Source: AC-51 sp036265325 (GTDB lineage Bacteria > Actinomycetota > UBA4738 > HRBIN12). From it: a DNA stretch of 64,000 bases. Every line of letters begins with the position of its first letter. The first letter of the stretch is position 1. The translations under genes were made by a program, and so were the position numbers. Positions 53,157 to 62,442 of this stretch are shown here, in pieces. The stretch spans positions 1 through 64,000 of the forward strand of contig DATAPH010000091.1 of NCBI GenBank assembly GCA_036265325.1, read 5' to 3'. The notes under the pieces are model-generated. The model ran no database searches. It saw only the letters and a list, made by a program, of their open reading frames with translations, and was not told the DNA's origin.

Positions 53157-54128
53157 TCAGGAGCTATATCGGGCGAGCGTTTCGCGCGCCTGGGCCACAA
53201 CCTCGTCGCGGAGTCCGGCGGGTTCCAGAACCTCCGCGTCGGGTCCGAGCCGCAGGAACAAGCGGGCAAGCCACTGCGTCGTCGCGGTCGGCAGGGTCAC
53301 CTCGAGTGACCCATCCGGTCCCTCCGTCACGTCGCGTGCGAGGTAGTACTCGGCGACCCACCGGGCGGCCGGATGCAAGCGGACGCGAACGTCGACGTCT
53401 CGGTCGCTCGGCGTGTAGAGCGCGCGGCCGGCGCCCTCGAGGCCGTGCGGCGAGAACCGCTCGCCCGTCGGATCGACCGAGGCGATCCGGTCGATCCGGA
53501 GCAGCCGCTCGTCGTCGACGTCGACGTCCCAGACCGCGGCGTACCAGTGCCCCCCGCTCGCGAAGACCTCCTCCGGTTCGACCACGCGCTCGGTCCGCTC
53601 ACCCGTGCTCTGCGCGACATAGGCGATCCGCAGGCGTTCGTGCGACTCGCGGGCGGCGCGGACCACGTCGAGGAACTCAGGCGGCGTGCCCGGATCTGCA
53701 CCGGCGATCCCCGCCGCCTCGCCGAGCCCTTCGGGGCCGAGCGCGTCCCGGAGTTTCGCAAGGGCCGCGGTGAGCGCCGGCGCCACCGGGATCCCGGGCG
53801 TCGCGGCGAGCTCCGTCGCTCGCACGTAGACCGCGAGCGCCTCCTGGCGCGTCAGACGCAGCGGCCGGGCGAAGTGATCGGCCATCGAGATCCAGATCCC
53901 ACCGTCCTCGTCGATGTCGACGTCGATCAGGTCGCCGGGCCCGTAGGGCGGCAGTCCGGCGAGGAAGAGCTGCTCCAGGTCACGCCGAAGCTGCGGCACC
54001 GGGATCGCGAACACACCGGACGCCTCATCCAAGGTCGTGCCGGGATGCTGGATCAGATATGGCACCACGACGAGCATCCGCGCCAGGCGCTCTTCGACCT
54101 TGACACTTGCGCGCGGGCGCTCAGGCAC
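53157..54128 (-). CDS. pafC: WYL-domain regulator PafC
   Basis: 323 residues. N-terminal winged helix (about 10-75), WYL core (about 165-235, GGHWYAAVWDVDVDDERLLRIDRI) and C-terminal WCX domain. With PafB it activates RecA-independent DNA-damage genes in mycobacteria. GTG start overlapping pafB by 8 nt. Confidence 0.9.
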   Translation of the reverse strand: MPERPRASVKVEERLARMLVVVPYLIQHPGTTLDEASGVFAIPVPQLRRDLEQLFLAGLPPYGPGDLIDVDIDEDGGIWISMADHFARPLRLTRQEALAVYVRATELAATPGIPVAPALTAALAKLRDALGPEGLGEAAGIAGADPGTPPEFLDVVRAARESHERLRIAYVAQSTGERTERVVEPEEVFASGGHWYAAVWDVDVDDERLLRIDRIASVDPTGERFSPHGLEGAGRALYTPSDRDVDVRVRLHPAARWVAEYYLARDVTEGPDGSLEVTLPTATTQWLARLFLRLGPDAEVLEPAGLRDEVVAQARETLARYSS

Positions 54129-55086
54129 CGCCCACCGCCTGCAAGCGCGCGATCACGTCGTCGCGGAGCGCGGGTGGATCGAGGACCTCCGCTTCGGGGC
54201 CGTACCCGAGGACGAGCGGTCCGAGCGTCTCCGGGTCGGCTGCCGGGAGGGTCAGCACAACCCAGCCGTCGTCGCGGACGCTCGCGCGCGTCGCTCCCGA
54301 GATGTTCCCCTCGGCCAGGACGGCGGCCTCGGGACTGAACGCGACGTGGGCCACGGGCAGCCCGGCGGCATCCCACGGGGCGGATTCCACGTGCTCGATC
54401 GCGACGAAGCCCTCCGGCGGCTCGATACCCGCGCCTTCGTCGGAGAGGTCGGTCGTGACGCGGGAGAGACGGAACGCCCGGATCGCATCGCGCTCGCGGT
54501 CGTGCCCCACGAGGTACCACCGGCCCGACCGGAAGACGACGCCGAACGCGTCGACACGTCGTTCGGACGTCACGCCCTGCGACGTCCGATATCCGAAGCG
54601 AACGGCGTGTCGGTCACTCGCGGCGCTCGCGGCGGCCATCAGCCGATCCTGGTCGGTGTCGGACTCCATGGCGAGGGGCCCGCCGGCCGAGCCGGTCAGG
54701 ACACCCCCGTGCGCCCCGTAGATCAGCTTGCGGACCCCCGACACTGCGTCGGTCGTCGCGGAGCCACTCTGCGCGGCGAGATACAGGGCCGTGATCTCCT
54801 CCGGCGTGAAGGCGATGTCCGGGAGGTAGTAGCGGTCCTTTCGGATCGTGTAGCCCTGCTCCACGTTCCACACGTCGGTGCCCGTCATCTCGAGTGGGAC
54901 GCCGTAGGCGCGAAGCATGTCCTTGTCGCGCTCGAACTTACGCTTGACCGAGTCGAGGTTGTCCCCCTGGTAGGCCTCGAGCGTCTCGCGGATCTGGTCG
55001 AACGTGAGCGGTGTGGGCGCCTCGAGCAGCAATCCCACCAGGTTCAGCAGGCGCTCGAGCGGCTCCATCGTGTCCTGGACCGGCAT
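54121..55086 (-). CDS. pafB: WYL-domain regulator PafB
   Basis: 321 residues. N-terminal winged helix (about 8-75), WYL core (RSGRWYLVGHDRERDAIRAFRLSRV) and C-terminal WCX domain. It forms the PafBC heterodimer. The ATG at 55086 is chosen because TATCAT lies 8 nt upstream; an ATG at 55068 with AGGA nearby is an alternative. A gene on the opposite strand separates it from pafA. Confidence 0.9.
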   Translation of the reverse strand: MPVQDTMEPLERLLNLVGLLLEAPTPLTFDQIRETLEAYQGDNLDSVKRKFERDKDMLRAYGVPLEMTGTDVWNVEQGYTIRKDRYYLPDIAFTPEEITALYLAAQSGSATTDAVSGVRKLIYGAHGGVLTGSAGGPLAMESDTDQDRLMAAASAASDRHAVRFGYRTSQGVTSERRVDAFGVVFRSGRWYLVGHDRERDAIRAFRLSRVTTDLSDEGAGIEPPEGFVAIEHVESAPWDAAGLPVAHVAFSPEAAVLAEGNISGATRASVRDDGWVVLTLPAADPETLGPLVLGYGPEAEVLDPPALRDDVIARLQAVGGA

Positions 55087-55094
55087 CGTGCGCG

Positions 55095-55100
55095 ATGATA
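55095..55100 (-). promoter_or_regulatory. -10 box of a likely leaderless pafBC mRNA
   Basis: TATCAT on the minus strand ends 8 nt before the ATG at 55086. Confidence 0.45.
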
Positions 55101-55131
55101 GCCGCCGCATGCCGAGGGCCCTGCAGCGCCG

Positions 55132-55890
55132 ATGATCGCGTATGTACGAGGCCGGCTCGACGCGGTGGCGCACGCGGGCGAGGTTCGGATCGATACGGAC
55201 GGCGGCCCGATCGTCGCGCGAACGTACGCGCCGGCCGCCGGCCTCGCCAAAGGCGACGAGGTCATCGCCGCATCGGCGACGATCGCTGTCGGCATCGAGG
55301 ACCACGTCCTGACGGCGCTCCTCGGGCCGTGGGCGCACGGCCGGCCCGATCCCGCCGGCGCGCTCGGGCTGGCATCGACGCCCGTCGTTCTGCTGCCCGT
55401 TGCAACGACCGCCGACGTCGCACTGGCGGGCGCCGTGCGGGCGGGCCGCGCACCCAGCATCGGCCGCCTCGAGGGCGCAACGCCTGCGTTGGGGCTCGCC
55501 CTTCTCGCGGCGACGGCGGCGGGCGCCGAGGTGATCGTCATCACCGAGGCGGAGGGACGGCACATCGACCTCGTTCGGACCGTGGGTGGCCGCGCCGTGG
55601 TCGCACTTCCGTCGTATGACGCCCGGACCGTCGCCGCGTGGGTGGAGGGCGCCGAGCTCGGCGCCGACATCCCTATCCCGACGACAGACCGAGACGCCGC
55701 AACCCCGCTCGCGTCGTTGGGGCTTGAGGCGAGACACCTGCTCGTGCAGGTCGACCCGACGCCTGCGTTCGACGCGGCCGGCGCCGAACCGAGCGACGAC
55801 TTCGCTGTCTCGACCGCGGCGGCGGCGGGCGTGCTCGCGGGACGGATCGCGGCCGGCAACCGGCGATGGCGCGCCGACACGGCGCCGTGA
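55132..55890 (+). CDS. Hypothetical protein inside the paf locus, opposite strand
   Basis: 252 residues with balanced composition, unlike the Ser/Ala-rich antisense frames. The N terminus (MIAYVRGRLDAV) resembles the first strand of the RuvA OB fold; the middle (about 80-170) looks like an alternating alpha/beta domain (LGLALLAATAAGAEVIVITEAEG). No catalytic motif is recognised. It starts 45 nt from pafB (divergent) and ends 1 nt from the pafA stop (convergent). Confidence 0.6.
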   Translation: MIAYVRGRLDAVAHAGEVRIDTDGGPIVARTYAPAAGLAKGDEVIAASATIAVGIEDHVLTALLGPWAHGRPDPAGALGLASTPVVLLPVATTADVALAGAVRAGRAPSIGRLEGATPALGLALLAATAAGAEVIVITEAEGRHIDLVRTVGGRAVVALPSYDARTVAAWVEGAELGADIPIPTTDRDAATPLASLGLEARHLLVQVDPTPAFDAAGAEPSDDFAVSTAAAAGVLAGRIAAGNRRWRADTAP

Positions 55891-55891
55891 C

Positions 55892-57250
55892 TCACATGTG
55901 CGTGATCAGCTGCTCGACGCGCTCGTCCGCCGAGCGGAACGGGTCCTTACACAGAACCGTCCGCTGCGCCTGGTCGTTCAGCTTCAGGTGCACCCAGTCG
56001 ACCGTGTAGTCGCGCCGCTTCGCCTTCGCTTGACGGATGAAGTCCCCGCGGAGCTTCGCGCGCGTCGTCTGGGGTGGCTGGCGCATCGCGGTCTCGATCG
56101 CCTCGTCCGACACGACGCGGTCGACGGCGCCCGAACGCTCCAGCAGATAGAACAGCCCCCGGTCGCGGTTGACGTCGTGGTACGCGAGGTCGAGCAGGGC
56201 GATGCGCGGCGAGCCGAGCGGCAGGTCATGCTTGGCCATGTACTTCTCGATCATCACGCGCTTCGTCACCCAGTCGACCTTGCGGACGAGCCGCTCCGGC
56301 TTGTCGTCCCGGAACGCGTCCAGCGCCTCCGCCCATTCCTGGAGGAGGAGCGCGGACGTGTCGTCGGCGCCTCTGCGCTCGATGAACCGGGCTGTCTTCT
56401 CGTAGTACTCGGTTTGCAGCTCGAGCGCCGATAGCTCCCGCCCGTTGGCGAGCTTGACGGTCCGCGTGCAGGTCGTGTCGTGGCTGATCTCACGGATCGC
56501 CCGGATCGGATTCTCGAGCGACAGATCGCGCATCACCGTGTTGGCCTCGACCATCCGGAGCACCAGGTCGGTGATCCCCACCTTCATGAACGTGGTCCAC
56601 TCGCTCATGTTCGAATCGCCGACGATGACATGCAGGCGCCGGTAGCGCTCGGCGTCGGCGTGCGGCTCGTCGCGGGTGTTGATGATCGGCCGGCTCCGCG
56701 TGGTGGCGCTCGAAACGCCCTCCCAGATGTGCTCGGCCCGCTGCGCGATGCAGTACTGCGCTCCTCGCGGCCCGTGCAGGACCTTCCCCGCACCGCACCA
56801 GATCTGCCGCGTGACGAAGAACGGGATCAACACGTCGGCCATCCGCGCGAACTCGCCATGCCGCGCCACCAGGTAGTTCTCATGGCATCCGTAGGAGTTC
56901 CCGGCGCTGTCGGTGTTGTTCTTGAACAGGTAGACGTCGCCGGCGATGCCCTCTTCATGCAAGCGAAGCTCGGCCGCCGCAAGGAGGTGCTCCAAGATCC
57001 GCTCCCCCGCCTTGTCATGGGCGACGACCTCGCGGATCAGGTCGCACTCCGGCGTCGCGTACTCGGGGTGCGAGCCGACGTCGAGGTAGAGCCGCGCCCC
57101 GTTCTCGAGGAAGACGTTGGACGAGCGGCCCCAGTGGACCACCCGGCGGAACAGGTAGCGGGCGACCTCGTCGGGCGAGAGCCGGCGCTGGCCGCGGAAC
57201 GTGCAGGTCACGCCGTACTCGTTCTCGATGCCGAAGATGCGCCGCTCCAT
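55892..57250 (-). CDS. pafA: Pup-protein ligase PafA
   Basis: 452 residues, the M. tuberculosis length. Glu9 (GIENEYG) and the catalytic Asp57 (LYLDVGSHPEYAT) are present, with KNNTDSAGNSYGCHENYL and RPIINTRDEPHAD. It joins the C-terminal Glu of Pup to lysines of target proteins. The ATG at 57250 is preceded by TACGCT with an 8-nt gap; a TTG 9 nt upstream is less likely. Confidence 0.96.
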   Translation of the reverse strand: MERRIFGIENEYGVTCTFRGQRRLSPDEVARYLFRRVVHWGRSSNVFLENGARLYLDVGSHPEYATPECDLIREVVAHDKAGERILEHLLAAAELRLHEEGIAGDVYLFKNNTDSAGNSYGCHENYLVARHGEFARMADVLIPFFVTRQIWCGAGKVLHGPRGAQYCIAQRAEHIWEGVSSATTRSRPIINTRDEPHADAERYRRLHVIVGDSNMSEWTTFMKVGITDLVLRMVEANTVMRDLSLENPIRAIREISHDTTCTRTVKLANGRELSALELQTEYYEKTARFIERRGADDTSALLLQEWAEALDAFRDDKPERLVRKVDWVTKRVMIEKYMAKHDLPLGSPRIALLDLAYHDVNRDRGLFYLLERSGAVDRVVSDEAIETAMRQPPQTTRAKLRGDFIRQAKAKRRDYTVDWVHLKLNDQAQRTVLCKDPFRSADERVEQLITHM

Positions 57251-57258
57251 CGCGTTCA

Positions 57259-57264
57259 AGCGTA
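57259..57264 (-). promoter_or_regulatory. -10 box of a likely leaderless pafA mRNA
   Basis: TACGCT on the minus strand ends 8 nt before the pafA ATG. Confidence 0.4.
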
Positions 57265-57305
57265 CGGGCCGTGGCGGGGAACGCCGGGAGGCACGCCGGA
57301 GCGGT

Positions 57306-57992
57306 TCAGCCGAGGTAGGAGCTGATCTCGTCCTTGGTCAGACGCCGGAACGTGCGGCGATCGGTGCTCGTGCGGTCCAGGATGCCCGCCTCGAGCTGTT
57401 CGGCGGGCACGTCACGCGTCTCGGGGACCGTGGCGAGCAGCTGAACCGACGTGCGGACCGCCGTCGAGAGATCCCAGCCCGTCTGATAGCGATCCCGCAG
57501 CGCGTCGGTGAGCTCCTCTGCATGGCCCCCCATCGCGACGTACTGATCCTCGTCGGACACCGAGCCGTCGAACAGGATGTGATAGATCGACGTGCCGTCG
57601 GTCTCACCGTCGACCTCGCCGACGAGCAGCTCGATCTCGTAGGGCTTCATCTGTTGGGTGAAGATCGTCGACAGCGCCTGCGAGTACGCGTTGGCCAGGT
57701 CGCGCGCCTTCACGTCCTCGCGGCCGTACTGGTAGCCACGGAGGTCGGCGTGCCGGATCCCCGCGATCCGGAGCTCTTCGAACTCGGAGTACTTGCCGAC
57801 GCCTGCGAACGCGATCTTGTCGTACACCTCGCTGATCTTGTGCAGCGTCGCGCTCGCGTTCTCGGCGAGGAACAACAGGCCGCCGGCGTACTCCAGGCCG
57901 ATCACGGAGCGACCGCGCGCGATGCCCTTGTGCGCGTAGTCCGAGCGGTCCTTCATCAACTGCTCGGGGGCCACGTACGGCATGAAACTCAC
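57306..57992 (-). CDS. prcA: 20S proteasome alpha subunit
   Basis: 228 residues. The alpha-type N terminus (APEQLMKDRSDYAHKGIARGRSVIGLEY) that gates the pore matches mycobacterial PrcA. It forms the outer rings. It overlaps prcB by 4 nt. Confidence 0.95.
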   Translation of the reverse strand: MSFMPYVAPEQLMKDRSDYAHKGIARGRSVIGLEYAGGLLFLAENASATLHKISEVYDKIAFAGVGKYSEFEELRIAGIRHADLRGYQYGREDVKARDLANAYSQALSTIFTQQMKPYEIELLVGEVDGETDGTSIYHILFDGSVSDEDQYVAMGGHAEELTDALRDRYQTGWDLSTAVRTSVQLLATVPETRDVPAEQLEAGILDRTSTDRRTFRRLTKDEISSYLG

Positions 57993-58789
57993 GAGGCGTC
58001 CCTCCGCTCGGCCAGCACGGCGTCGACCGCTGCGATCACGTCGTCTTCGGGCACGTCCCGCGCACCGTCGGCGGTCACGATGACCATGATCGGCCAGAGG
58101 CCACGCGTCGCGTCCGGACCACCGGTCGCCGAGTCGTCGTCGGCGGCGTCGATCAACGCCTCGGCGGCCACGCGGAGCGCCGAGTCACGGTCGAGGCCCG
58201 CCTTCCACCGCTTCTTGAGGGAGTTCTTGGCGGGCTGCCCGCCGGAGCCGGTCGTCTGGTAGTCGTTCTCCTCCCAGCGACCGCCGGTGGCGTCGTAGTA
58301 GAAGATCCGGCCCTCGTTGCGGCGCTCGTCGTACCCGCCGAACAGCGGCACGACCACCAGACCCTGCATCGCGAGCGGGAAGTTGCCGCGGATCATCTGG
58401 GCGAGCCGGTTTGCCTTGCCGTCGAGCGATAGGCGGTCACCGGTGATCTTCTCGTAGTGCTCCAGCTCGAGCTGGAAGAGCTTGACCATCTCGATCGCCT
58501 GACCGGCCACACCGGCGATCGCGATCGCGCTCAACCGGTCGGCGGCGAAGACCTTACGCATCTTCGGATCGGCGATGATGTTGCCGGCGGTCGCGCGCCG
58601 GTCGCCCGCCATCACGATGCCGTCGACGTACTTCAATCCGAGGACCGTTGTGGCGTGGGTCAGCGGGAACGGCGGCCCGTCCGAGGCGTCGGGCAGGACG
58701 TCGGGATGCTCGCTACGCAGGAGCCCCACGAAACTCGGACTCGCACCGAACGGCGCGCCCCCGAGGTGAAGCTGCAGCGGGTCGCTCAC
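57989..58789 (-). CDS. prcB: 20S proteasome beta subunit
   Basis: 266 residues. A propeptide of about 46 residues ends before Thr47-Thr48 (HATTVLGLKY), so mature PrcB would start at the catalytic Thr47; GDRRATAGN follows, as in active beta subunits. GTG start overlapping the pup stop by 4 nt. Confidence 0.95.
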   Translation of the reverse strand: MSDPLQLHLGGAPFGASPSFVGLLRSEHPDVLPDASDGPPFPLTHATTVLGLKYVDGIVMAGDRRATAGNIIADPKMRKVFAADRLSAIAIAGVAGQAIEMVKLFQLELEHYEKITGDRLSLDGKANRLAQMIRGNFPLAMQGLVVVPLFGGYDERRNEGRIFYYDATGGRWEENDYQTTGSGGQPAKNSLKKRWKAGLDRDSALRVAAEALIDAADDDSATGGPDATRGLWPIMVIVTADGARDVPEDDVIAAVDAVLAERRDAS

Positions 58790-58989
58790 TCCCCGCCCTT
58801 CTGGACGTAGGACTTCACGAACTCCTCGGCGTTCTCTTCGAGCACCGAGTCGATCTCGTCCAAGATGTCGTCCATCTCGTCCTTGAGCTCGGCGGCCTTG
58901 GACGAGGCGCTCACTTGACCGGCGTCGTCGGCGGTCGCGTCGTCCGAGCCGCCCTTCTTCTGGATGCGCTTCTGTTCTTGCTCGGGCAC
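58786..58989 (-). CDS. pup: Prokaryotic ubiquitin-like protein Pup
   Basis: 67 residues. The disordered acidic N-terminal half and the helix EMDDILDEIDSVLEENAEEF match Pup; the C terminus is YVQKGGE. It ends in Glu, not Gln, so PafA could use it without deamidation. The GTG at 58989 has AAAGGAG 6 nt upstream; the longer open frame beyond is not Pup. Confidence 0.95.
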   Translation of the reverse strand: MPEQEQKRIQKKGGSDDATADDAGQVSASSKAAELKDEMDDILDEIDSVLEENAEEFVKSYVQKGGE

Positions 58990-59054
58990 GGCGGGCTCCT
59001 TTCCGGGCGACATCCTACCGCCGGTCGTGCGCGAGACCGGCAGGAGGATGATGG

Positions 59055-60539
59055 TCAGGCCTGGAGGCGATCGACCAGGTCGGAGGCCGTGGGAGCGGCG
59101 TCCAGTAGCTCCTCGACGTGCGCGCGCGTCCCCTTCAGCGGCTCTCGCATCGGCACGCGCTGCAGCGTCTCTCGGCCGGCGTCGAGGATCACCGAGTCCC
59201 ACGACGCGGCTGCGATCGCGTCCGGGTAGCGAGAGATGCAGCGACCGCGGAAGAACGCGCGGGTGTCCTCGGGCGGTTCCATGATCGCGTGCTCGATCTC
59301 TTGGTCGGTGACGAGCCGCTCCACCTTGCCGCCGGAGACGAGCCGGTCGTACAAGCCTTTGCTGCGACGGACGTCGTGATACTGCAGGTCGATCGCGCGG
59401 AGCTTGGGGTCTCCCCATCCGAGCCCGTCGCGCTCGCGATAGCCCTCCAGCACGCGGAGCTTGGCCGCCCAGTCGAGCTGTCCTGCAAGCGACATCGGGT
59501 CGGACACCAATCCGTCGATCACCGACTCCCACCGCTGGATCACCTCGCGGTTGGCGGGCGTGTCGTCCTCGCGGTCCACGTACTTCCGCGCGAGCTCCAG
59601 GTATTCGCTCTGCAGCTGGACGGCAGTCATGCGCCGACCGTCGGTAAGCTCGATCTCGACCGCAAGGTCCAGGTCGCGCGAGACGGCATGGATCGCCGAT
59701 ACCGGCTCGACGAGCGAGAAGTCCGGCAAGAACCCGTCCTCGATCATCTTCAACACGATCGCGGTCGTCCCCATCTTCAGGAACTGCGCGACCTCACACC
59801 GGTTCGCATCCCCGACGATCACGTGGAGCCGCCGGTACTTCTCCGGGTCGGCATGCGGCTCGTCACGTGTGTTGATGATCGGACGCTTGAGCGTCGTCTC
59901 GAGGCCGACCTCGGTCTCGAAGAAGTCGGCCCGCGCCGTCAGCTGGTAGCCCGGTGTCGTCCGGTCGTCCCAGGAGCCCTCGAACCCGACCTTCCCCGCG
60001 CCGGTGAACACCTGGCGGGTGACGAAGAACGGTGTGAGGTCGCGGACGATGTCGGCGAACGGCGTCGCCCGATCGACGAGATAGTTCTCGTGCGTGCCGT
60101 AGGAGTTCCCCTTGCCGTCGGAGTTGTTCTTGTAGATAGACAGCGCCGGCGACTGCGGCATCTCGGCGGCGAGCACCTCGAGCGACCGCTCCAAGATCCG
60201 CTCCCCCGCCTTGTCGTGGATCACGAGGTCGCGCGCGGTGAGGCATTCCGGCGTCGAGTACTCGGGATGCGCGTGGTCGACGTAATACCGCGCACCGTTG
60301 GGCAAGATCACGTTCGCGAGGCCGAGGTCCTCGTCGGACATCTCTCGACCGGGCTGCGGCTCGAACCCGCGCGCATCGCGCATCGGCGACTCGTCCTCGT
60401 AGTCCCAGCGGATCTTGCGCAGGCTGCCTGCGTACGCCGAGATCAGCATCGACGACGAGAGCACGGGATTGAAGTCGGGCTGTCCGGACGCGGCGATGCC
60501 GTACTCGGTCTCGGTACCCATGACCTTCGGGATGGCCAT
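59055..60539 (-). CDS. dop: Pup deamidase/depupylase Dop
   Basis: 494 residues, paralog of PafA. Glu in GTETEYG, the Dop-loop region (WDYEDESPMRDARGF) and Asp88 (YYVDHAHPEYSTPE) are present. With a Pup ending in Glu, the deamidase step is not needed, leaving depupylation and Pup recycling as its role. TACAGT lies 6 nt before the ATG. Confidence 0.95.
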   Translation of the reverse strand: MAIPKVMGTETEYGIAASGQPDFNPVLSSSMLISAYAGSLRKIRWDYEDESPMRDARGFEPQPGREMSDEDLGLANVILPNGARYYVDHAHPEYSTPECLTARDLVIHDKAGERILERSLEVLAAEMPQSPALSIYKNNSDGKGNSYGTHENYLVDRATPFADIVRDLTPFFVTRQVFTGAGKVGFEGSWDDRTTPGYQLTARADFFETEVGLETTLKRPIINTRDEPHADPEKYRRLHVIVGDANRCEVAQFLKMGTTAIVLKMIEDGFLPDFSLVEPVSAIHAVSRDLDLAVEIELTDGRRMTAVQLQSEYLELARKYVDREDDTPANREVIQRWESVIDGLVSDPMSLAGQLDWAAKLRVLEGYRERDGLGWGDPKLRAIDLQYHDVRRSKGLYDRLVSGGKVERLVTDQEIEHAIMEPPEDTRAFFRGRCISRYPDAIAAASWDSVILDAGRETLQRVPMREPLKGTRAHVEELLDAAPTASDLVDRLQA

Positions 60540-60545
60540 GACGGC

Positions 60546-60551
60546 ACTGTA
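60546..60551 (-). promoter_or_regulatory. -10 box of a likely leaderless dop mRNA
   Basis: TACAGT on the minus strand lies 6 nt before the dop ATG, within the 20-nt gap after mpa. Confidence 0.5.
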
Positions 60552-60559
60552 CCCCCGGG

Positions 60560-62299
60560 TTAGAGGTACTGCCCGGCGCTGATGCGCTCGACCTGCCGGC
60601 CGTCACCGTCGAGGCCCAGCAGGGTGCGCACATACACGATGCGCTCGCCCTTCTTGCCGGAGATCCGCGCCCAGTCGTCGGGGTTGGTCGTGTTGGGCAG
60701 GTCCTCGTTCTCCTTGAACTCGTCGCGGATCGCGTGGAACAGGTCCTCGCCCTTGATGCCCTTCTCTCCGGTCGACAAGAACCGCTTGATCGCGTCCTTC
60801 TTTGCGCGGCGCACGATGTTCTCGATCATCGCGCCCGAGTTGAAGTCCTTGAAGTACAGGATCTCCTTGTCGCCCGAAGCGTAGGTGACCTCCAGGAAGC
60901 GGTTCTCGTCGGAGTCCGCGTACATCCGGTCGATCGTCTTCTCGATCATGCGGTGGCACGCGGTCTGGACGTCGCTCCCGTAACGCTCGACCTCGTCGGG
61001 GTGGATCGGCACCGACGGGTGGAGATACTTGGCCATCACGTCCATCGCCTGTGGGGCGTTCGGGCGCTCGATCTTGATCTTGACGTCGAGGCGGCCGGGG
61101 CGAAGGATCGCGGGGTCGATCAGGTCCTCGCGGTTGGAGGCGCCGATCACGATGACGTTCTTCAAGGTCTCGACGCCGTCGAGCTCGGACAGCAGCTGCG
61201 GCACGATCGTCGATTCGACGTCAGAGGAGATGCCCGACCCGCGCGTGCGGAAGATCGAGTCCATCTCGTCGAAGAACACGATGACCGGCAAGCCCTCTTC
61301 GCTCCGCTCCTTGGCGCGGATGAAGATCTCGCGGATCTGGCGCTCGGTCTCGCCGACGTACTTGTTGAGGAGCTCGGGGCCCTTGACGTTGAGGAAGTAG
61401 CTGCGCGCGTCGTCGCGGCCGCTGCGCTCGGCGACCTTTTCGGCAAGCGACTTCGCGACCGCCTTGGCGATCAACGTCTTGCCGCAGCCGGGAGGGCCGT
61501 AGAGCAGGACGCCCTTGGGCGGCTCGAGCTGGTGCTCGTTGAACAGCTCGGCGTACAGGAACGGCAGCTCGACCGCGTCGCGGATGAGGTCGATCTGACC
61601 CTCGAGACCTCCGATGTCGTCGTAGCTCACGTCGGGGATCTCCTCGAGGACGAGCTCCTCGACCTCTTCGCGCGGGAGCAACTCGGTGACCACGACGGAA
61701 CGCGGGTCGAAGAGCGCGGCGTCGCCGGCCCGCAGGCCGGTCTCCAACAGCTCGCCGGCCACGTATGCGACGTGCTCGTCGTCGCCTCGGCCCAGGACGA
61801 TCGCCCGGTCCGAGCCGAGCCGGTCCTTGACCTTCACGACCTCGCCCGCGCCGTCTGGGTCGAGGACCTCGACCACGTTCAGCGACTCGTTCAGCAAGAG
61901 CTGCGACCCGGGCCGCACCTTCGTGGGGTCGATGTCCGGTGCAGGCAGCACCCGCATCTTGCGGCCGGCGGTGACGATGTCCATCGACCCGTCATCGTTC
62001 GCGCGCATGAACACGCCGAACGTCGCGGGCGGCTGGCTGAGCTTCTCGACCTCCTCGGCGAGGGCACCGATGCGCTCGCGCTCGCCCCGGAGGGCGTCGG
62101 CGAGCTTCTGGTTCTGCTGGGTTGCTCGGGCGAGCTGGTTGCGGGCCTCGACGAGCTTCTCCTCGAGCACCGCGACCTGGCGCGGCGAGCCGGAGAGGCG
62201 TCGACGAAGCAGTCCGACTTCCTCCTCCAGGAATTTCACCTGGGAGCGGAGCTCGTTCGCCTGCTCTTCGTACCGCTCGACCTGATCGTGCCCTGCCAT
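60560..62299 (-). CDS. mpa: Proteasome-associated AAA ATPase Mpa/ARC
   Basis: 579 residues. Coiled coil (about 8-90) that binds Pup, two OB folds (about 92-210), and a AAA domain with Walker A GPPGCGKT (268-275) and Walker B FFDEMDS. The C terminus is AGQYL, the GQYL tail that docks into the 20S alpha ring. It unfolds pupylated substrates. The ATG at 62299 has AGGAGG 8 nt upstream. Confidence 0.96.
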   Translation of the reverse strand: MAGHDQVERYEEQANELRSQVKFLEEEVGLLRRRLSGSPRQVAVLEEKLVEARNQLARATQQNQKLADALRGERERIGALAEEVEKLSQPPATFGVFMRANDDGSMDIVTAGRKMRVLPAPDIDPTKVRPGSQLLLNESLNVVEVLDPDGAGEVVKVKDRLGSDRAIVLGRGDDEHVAYVAGELLETGLRAGDAALFDPRSVVVTELLPREEVEELVLEEIPDVSYDDIGGLEGQIDLIRDAVELPFLYAELFNEHQLEPPKGVLLYGPPGCGKTLIAKAVAKSLAEKVAERSGRDDARSYFLNVKGPELLNKYVGETERQIREIFIRAKERSEEGLPVIVFFDEMDSIFRTRGSGISSDVESTIVPQLLSELDGVETLKNVIVIGASNREDLIDPAILRPGRLDVKIKIERPNAPQAMDVMAKYLHPSVPIHPDEVERYGSDVQTACHRMIEKTIDRMYADSDENRFLEVTYASGDKEILYFKDFNSGAMIENIVRRAKKDAIKRFLSTGEKGIKGEDLFHAIRDEFKENEDLPNTTNPDDWARISGKKGERIVYVRTLLGLDGDGRQVERISAGQYL

Positions 62300-62340
62300 C
62301 GCGGTCGCCTCCTGTGCAGCGCCGGAGTGTATACCCACTC

Positions 62341-62368
62341 TCTGACGCTACCCGGAGATCGCGTCAGA
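62341..62368. promoter_or_regulatory. Perfect dyad upstream of mpa
   Basis: TCTGACGC (62341-62348) and GCGTCAGA (62361-62368) are perfect inverted repeats with a 12-nt spacer, 42 nt before the mpa start in the 143-nt gap after trmI. No T-run follows, so an operator is as likely as a terminator. Confidence 0.4.
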
Positions 62369-62442
62369 ACGCTTCCTGAAGGTATCTACGGCATGGACGG
62401 ACAGAAGGCTTAGGACCACCGGCAAGGAATCACCCCAAGTTG

